Assembly: GCA_035299585.1 (NCBI GenBank)
Contig: DATGWF010000105.1
Location: forward strand, 1-8,579
Reading direction: 5' to 3'
DNA from: DATGWF01 sp035299585
GTDB taxonomy: Bacteria; Actinomycetota; Actinomycetes; Actinomycetales; Microbacteriaceae
Length of the DNA: 8,579 nucleotides
Each line of letters opens with the position of its first letter. Positions within the stretch are counted from its first letter, which is position 1. Below, piece after piece: positions 5,475 to 8,579 of the stretch. Both the position numbers and the translations under genes were made by a program. The notes under the pieces are model-generated. The model did no database searches. It was not told where the DNA came from and saw nothing but the letters and a program-made list of their open reading frames with translations.

Positions 5475-7000
5475 CCACGGACCCGACACCACAGGAGCGC
5501 CGCGACAACGAGCGGTGCGAATGCCGACGCCGCGACACTCAGCCAAGGGGTAATGAGGGTTGCGAGCGTGGGTGTTTGCGCGAGCGGGACGTCTGCGACG
5601 AGTGACCCCGGCTCCCACGTTGGCACCGCCACCTCGGTTGAGCCATCCGGGCGAATGATGGCGCTCGAGCCGACCGTCGAAATGTTGACGACGGTGCGAC
5701 CGGTCTCGATTGCCCGCATCCGCGCGATTGCGAGTTGCTGGATGCTCTCGTCGGTCCGGCCAAAGTCCGCATTGTTGGTTTGCGCCAGAATGAGCTCCGC
5801 CCGTCCCGCCATCATGTCGGCGATGAGGTCGTCGTACGCGATGTCGAAGCAGATGGCGACGCCACCGCGCGCGTCGGGGAGATCGAGCACGTTCGCCCGC
5901 GTTCCGGCCTGGTAGTCGCGGTTGATGAGGTCGATGAGGTCCGGCGCAAACGGGCGCCAGAACGCCCGATCGGGCATGTATTCCGCGAAGGGCACCGGAT
6001 GCGCCTTGTCATAGAGCGCGGTGACTCCAGCCTCGGGGGTCCAGAGCAGGGAACTGTTGTAGAAGGCACCGTCGCGTTCGTTCACCGCCCCGACGAGGAA
6101 GGGAACCTCGAATCGTTGTGCAAGTTGATCGAGCGCGGCCGCGGCCGCGGCAGATTCAAGCGGGTCAATGTCGGCCGCGTTCTCGGGCCATACGACGAGC
6201 TCGGGGGCGCTTGCCTCGGAGGCGAGGGTTTGCTCGATGTGCGCGTTGAACACGGTTCCACGCGGAAGTGCCGTGAATAGGCTTGCGTCGGCACCGCCCT
6301 GGACCGCGAGTACCCGAATGGAACCGCTCGTTGCGACGGGCCAGACCGGGAGTGAGCCGAGGACCGCGATAGCGAGCGCCCAACGGAGTGTGAGGTCTCG
6401 AAGTCGCGAGGCGGGAGGCCGTTCACTCGTGAGCACGATCGCGGCGAAGGCGGAAATCGCGGCAATCGCCCAACCGAGGCCGCTCGCGCCCCACCATGAG
6501 AGCGCGGGAGCGAACCAGCCCTCCGACTGTGACATGGCAATCCGCCCCCAGGAGAATCCGCCGTACGGCCAACTTGCGGCCAACCATTCGCGTCCGATCC
6601 AGGCGCTCGAGAGCGATGCAGTGAGCAGGGCGGTCCGGGCCGAACCTGGCGGCAGGATCCGCTCAGTCCATCGCCACAGCCAGGCGATGAAGCCGCCGCC
6701 GATCGCCATGTAGAGGGCCATGAGGGAACCGAGTGCGATCCACGGCAGTGGGCCGAGGTAGAGCGCGGTCCAATTCACCAGACTGAGCCAAAACGCGAGA
6801 CCGCCGATGAGCGACAGACCAAAGCCGGACCAGAAGCCGCGTCCTGCGAGAGCGACGAGCCACAGCGTGAGGGCGAGCGGCGCAGTCCACCACAGTCCGG
6901 GGGCTGGAAATGCCAGACGGAACGCGAGACCGGCGACCGAAACCGCGATGATCGCACTCCCCCACCCCAGGGGCCGAATGAACGGTCCACTAATACGCAA
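5417..7000 (-). CDS. lnt: Apolipoprotein N-acyltransferase
   Basis: Lnt adds the third acyl chain to the N-terminal Cys of lipoproteins in the cytoplasmic membrane. The 527-residue protein has hydrophobic segments at about 12-32, 36-53, 58-80, 86-110, 122-140, 162-191, 205-222 and 486-505, enclosing a nitrilase-fold domain (about 228-475). The catalytic triad is visible: E273 in WPEN, K332 in YDKAHPVPFAEYMP and C384 in VAICFDIAYDD. E340 in FAEYMP corresponds to another residue essential in E. coli. The residue two after the Cys is Asp (D386), where E. coli has Glu. WPYGGFSWGR (144-153) is also typical. The start is TTG at 7000, overlapping the helY stop by 11 bp, with GAGGAG 3 nt before it; no better start is seen nearby. 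The last 19 residues are a Ser/Arg-rich tail encoded antisense to rbpA. No polyprenol-phosphate mannose synthase domain or neighbouring gene is present, although many actinobacteria have one here. Confidence 0.92.
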   Translation of the reverse strand: MRISGPFIRPLGWGSAIIAVSVAGLAFRLAFPAPGLWWTAPLALTLWLVALAGRGFWSGFGLSLIGGLAFWLSLVNWTALYLGPLPWIALGSLMALYMAIGGGFIAWLWRWTERILPPGSARTALLTASLSSAWIGREWLAASWPYGGFSWGRIAMSQSEGWFAPALSWWGASGLGWAIAAISAFAAIVLTSERPPASRLRDLTLRWALAIAVLGSLPVWPVATSGSIRVLAVQGGADASLFTALPRGTVFNAHIEQTLASEASAPELVVWPENAADIDPLESAAAAAALDQLAQRFEVPFLVGAVNERDGAFYNSSLLWTPEAGVTALYDKAHPVPFAEYMPDRAFWRPFAPDLIDLINRDYQAGTRANVLDLPDARGGVAICFDIAYDDLIADMMAGRAELILAQTNNADFGRTDESIQQLAIARMRAIETGRTVVNISTVGSSAIIRPDGSTEVAVPTWEPGSLVADVPLAQTPTLATLITPWLSVAASAFAPLVVAALLWCRVRGYWSSSSSPRRERSQSSRS

Positions 7001-8579
7001 TCACTCCTCGGCGAATCGAGTCGACCGCGTTCCGGGCAGTTGCGCTGAGGTCGGGAATGCCGAGCCCGCCAATCTGGTCGAGCAAGTCGATGGTTTGCTT
7101 GGTCCATCGCACGAAATCGCCCGCGGCGAGATCCGCCTCGGACAACACCGTGGCAAGGCTCGAACCACGCGCCCACAAGTGCATCGCCGTCGAGAGACCC
7201 GTCGCGAGTCCGTCGGTCCGCGGAAGTGCGAGCTCCTCTTCGAGCTCGTCGAGTTCGACCCAGACGTCTTCGGTTGCGTGCAGGGCCGTGCGGAAGAAGC
7301 CCGGCGGCAGCGTGCGGTCCGCCGTGCGACGTTCTTCCCGACGCGGCTCGTAGACGAGTGCGGCGGCCAAGGCGGCGAAACTCGGCGCATCGATGCCCTC
7401 CCAGACGCCTCGGCGCACACACTCCGAGACCAATAGATCACGTTCGCCGTAGATCCGACCGAGTTGCACGCCGCTCTCGCTCAGTCGGTCCTGCTCGTCG
7501 AGGTACCCGAGTTGTACGAGCAGCCGTAGAATGCGTTCGAACACGCGGGACACCGTTCCGGTTCGCGTGCGTACCTGGCGCTGGAGTGCGTCGGTGTCTC
7601 GCCGAAGCCGCCACCACCGTTCTGCCCAGCGAGCATGCGCTTCTCGATCGTTGCAGCCGTGGCACGCGTGTCGCTTGAGGTCGGCTCGAACGCGTGCGAG
7701 CTCTTGGGCTCGCGCGTCGCGTTCGCGATGGCTCTGGCCGACTGGGCGCCGTTCGATATCGCTGAGTGTGCGTCTCAATCGGGCGTATTCGGAGAAATCG
7801 CCGAGGTGGCAGGTCATCGCCTGGGCGTAGCCGGCGAGCGATTCCTCGTTGGTGCGGATTTTCTGAGCAATCGTGACGACGGCCCGATCGGCCTGGAACT
7901 GGGCAAAAGACGACTCCAGCAGTTCCCGAGTGCGCTCGCGACCGAACTGATGCATGAGATTCACGGCCATGTTGTAGCTCGGTCGGAAGCTCGAATTCAG
8001 CGGGTACGAGCGGCGGCTCGCGAGTGCGGCTACCGACTGAGGATCGAGGCCGTCGCTCCACTGCACGACGGAGTGCCCCTCGACGTCGATTCCGCGCCGA
8101 CCGGCCCGGCCGGTGAGCTGGGTGTATTCGCCCGGTGTGATGGGAACGCGCGACTCACCGTTGAACTTTTCGAGTTGTTCCAGTACGACCGTGCGCGCGG
8201 GCATATTGATGCCGAGTGCGAGCGTTTCGGTGGCAAACACGACCTTCAAGAGTCGATGCTGGTAAAGCTCCTCGACGACCTCTTTGAAAATGGGCAGCAT
8301 TCCGGCGTGGTGAGCCGCGATACCGCGTTGGAGCGCTTCCGTCCACTCCCAATATCCGAGAACGGCGAGGTCTTCGTCGGGGATGGCGAGGAGGCGCTCG
8401 TCGACAATTTCCCGAATCTCGGCGCGCTCCTCGGGGGTCGTGAGTCGGACTCCGGAGCGCATGACCTGGGCGACCGCAGCCTCGCAACCGGCTCGCGAAA
8501 AGATGAAGAAGATGGCCGGGAGCAGGTGGTGGGTGTCGAGAAGCTCGATAACGGCGGGGCGGCCGAGCTTGAGTGCATC
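6990..8579 (-). CDS. helY: Ski2/Mtr4-like DEAD/DEAH-box RNA helicase HelY, C-terminal part (5' end outside window)
   Basis: The frame is open from the window edge (8579) to TAG at 6990-6992, giving 529 residues of the second RecA domain and the C-terminal region of a protein usually about 800-900 residues long. Fragment positions: motif IV region LPAIFFIFSRAGCE (about 19-32), HHAGMLP (about 90-96), motif V VFATETLALGINMPA (about 114-128) and motif VI QLTGRAGRRG (about 154-163). Next comes the winged-helix/helical part typical of Ski2-like enzymes, and a DSHCT-like C-terminal helical domain from about 350 onward. Three Cys (about 257, 306 and 309, the last two as CHGC) lie in the intervening region. 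The ATPase motifs I and II lie outside the window. The role is inferred from family: RNA unwinding in RNA processing or decay. The stop overlaps the lnt start by 11 bp, so the two genes are probably co-transcribed. The internal ATG at 8462 is not the start, because conserved motif IV lies upstream of it. Confidence 0.9.
   Translation of the reverse strand, partial: DALKLGRPAVIELLDTHHLLPAIFFIFSRAGCEAAVAQVMRSGVRLTTPEERAEIREIVDERLLAIPDEDLAVLGYWEWTEALQRGIAAHHAGMLPIFKEVVEELYQHRLLKVVFATETLALGINMPARTVVLEQLEKFNGESRVPITPGEYTQLTGRAGRRGIDVEGHSVVQWSDGLDPQSVAALASRRSYPLNSSFRPSYNMAVNLMHQFGRERTRELLESSFAQFQADRAVVTIAQKIRTNEESLAGYAQAMTCHLGDFSEYARLRRTLSDIERRPVGQSHRERDARAQELARVRADLKRHACHGCNDREAHARWAERWWRLRRDTDALQRQVRTRTGTVSRVFERILRLLVQLGYLDEQDRLSESGVQLGRIYGERDLLVSECVRRGVWEGIDAPSFAALAAALVYEPRREERRTADRTLPPGFFRTALHATEDVWVELDELEEELALPRTDGLATGLSTAMHLWARGSSLATVLSEADLAAGDFVRWTKQTIDLLDQIGGLGIPDLSATARNAVDSIRRGVIAY
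7004..7009 (-). promoter_or_regulatory. Ribosome-binding site of lnt within helY
   Basis: GAGGAG on the minus strand lies 3 nt before the TTG at 7000, a rather short spacing, inside the last codons of helY. It supports a coupled TTG start for lnt. An ATT at 6994 would be better spaced but is a very rare start codon. Confidence 0.5.

Noticed and set aside
8246..8578. Ser/Arg-rich minus-strand frame at the right edge
   Set aside because: It overlaps the helY frame, which carries conserved motif IV and the HHAG region across the same bases.

Overview
The window (roughly 60-65% GC by eye, GTG and TTG starts, leaderless-looking promoters) comes from a high-GC Gram-positive actinobacterium. The presence of RbpA and a Ski2-type HelY helicase supports this. 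The style of the proteins suggests Microbacteriaceae or a near relative, but that family-level call is inference. There are eight protein-coding genes, two of them cut by the window edges. I see no RNA gene, insertion sequence or CRISPR array.

Left part (1-4193): the 3' end of an alpha/beta hydrolase on the plus strand, apparently without its catalytic His, faces a minus-strand cluster. The 133-base convergent gap between them holds an operator-like palindrome with no gene to control. In transcription order the minus cluster is a short-chain dehydrogenase/reductase (4193-3429), a short UvrA-like twin ABC ATPase that lacks the UvrB-binding insertion (3424-1070), and a VOC/glyoxalase-fold protein (989-555). 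The first two genes are 4 nt apart and the UvrA-like ribosome-binding site lies at the very end of the reductase gene, so they are almost certainly one operon. The VOC gene follows after 80 nt with its own ribosome-binding site. Family knowledge (DrrC/UvrA2-type drug-protection ATPases, VOC drug-binding proteins, SDR reductases) makes a tolerance module for a DNA-damaging or reactive compound a reasonable hypothesis. The sequence does not prove it.

Middle (4191-5474): the reductase gene diverges from a glycerophosphodiester phosphodiesterase gene. The 59-base gap appears to hold two mirror-image leaderless promoters, each a TAnnnT hexamer, then 6 nt, then a GTG start. Downstream is rbpA, the actinobacterial RNA polymerase-binding protein.

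Right part (5417-8579): lnt (apolipoprotein N-acyltransferase) and the 3' part of helY run on the minus strand, overlapping each other by 11 bp. lnt converges on rbpA and overlaps it by 58 bp, so the last 19 codons of lnt are antisense to rbpA. These are mostly housekeeping genes for lipoprotein maturation, RNA processing and transcription initiation.

No wholly new system is evident. The points most worth following are the reductase-UvrA-like-VOC operon with its atypical active sites, the twin leaderless promoter, and the rbpA/lnt antisense junction.
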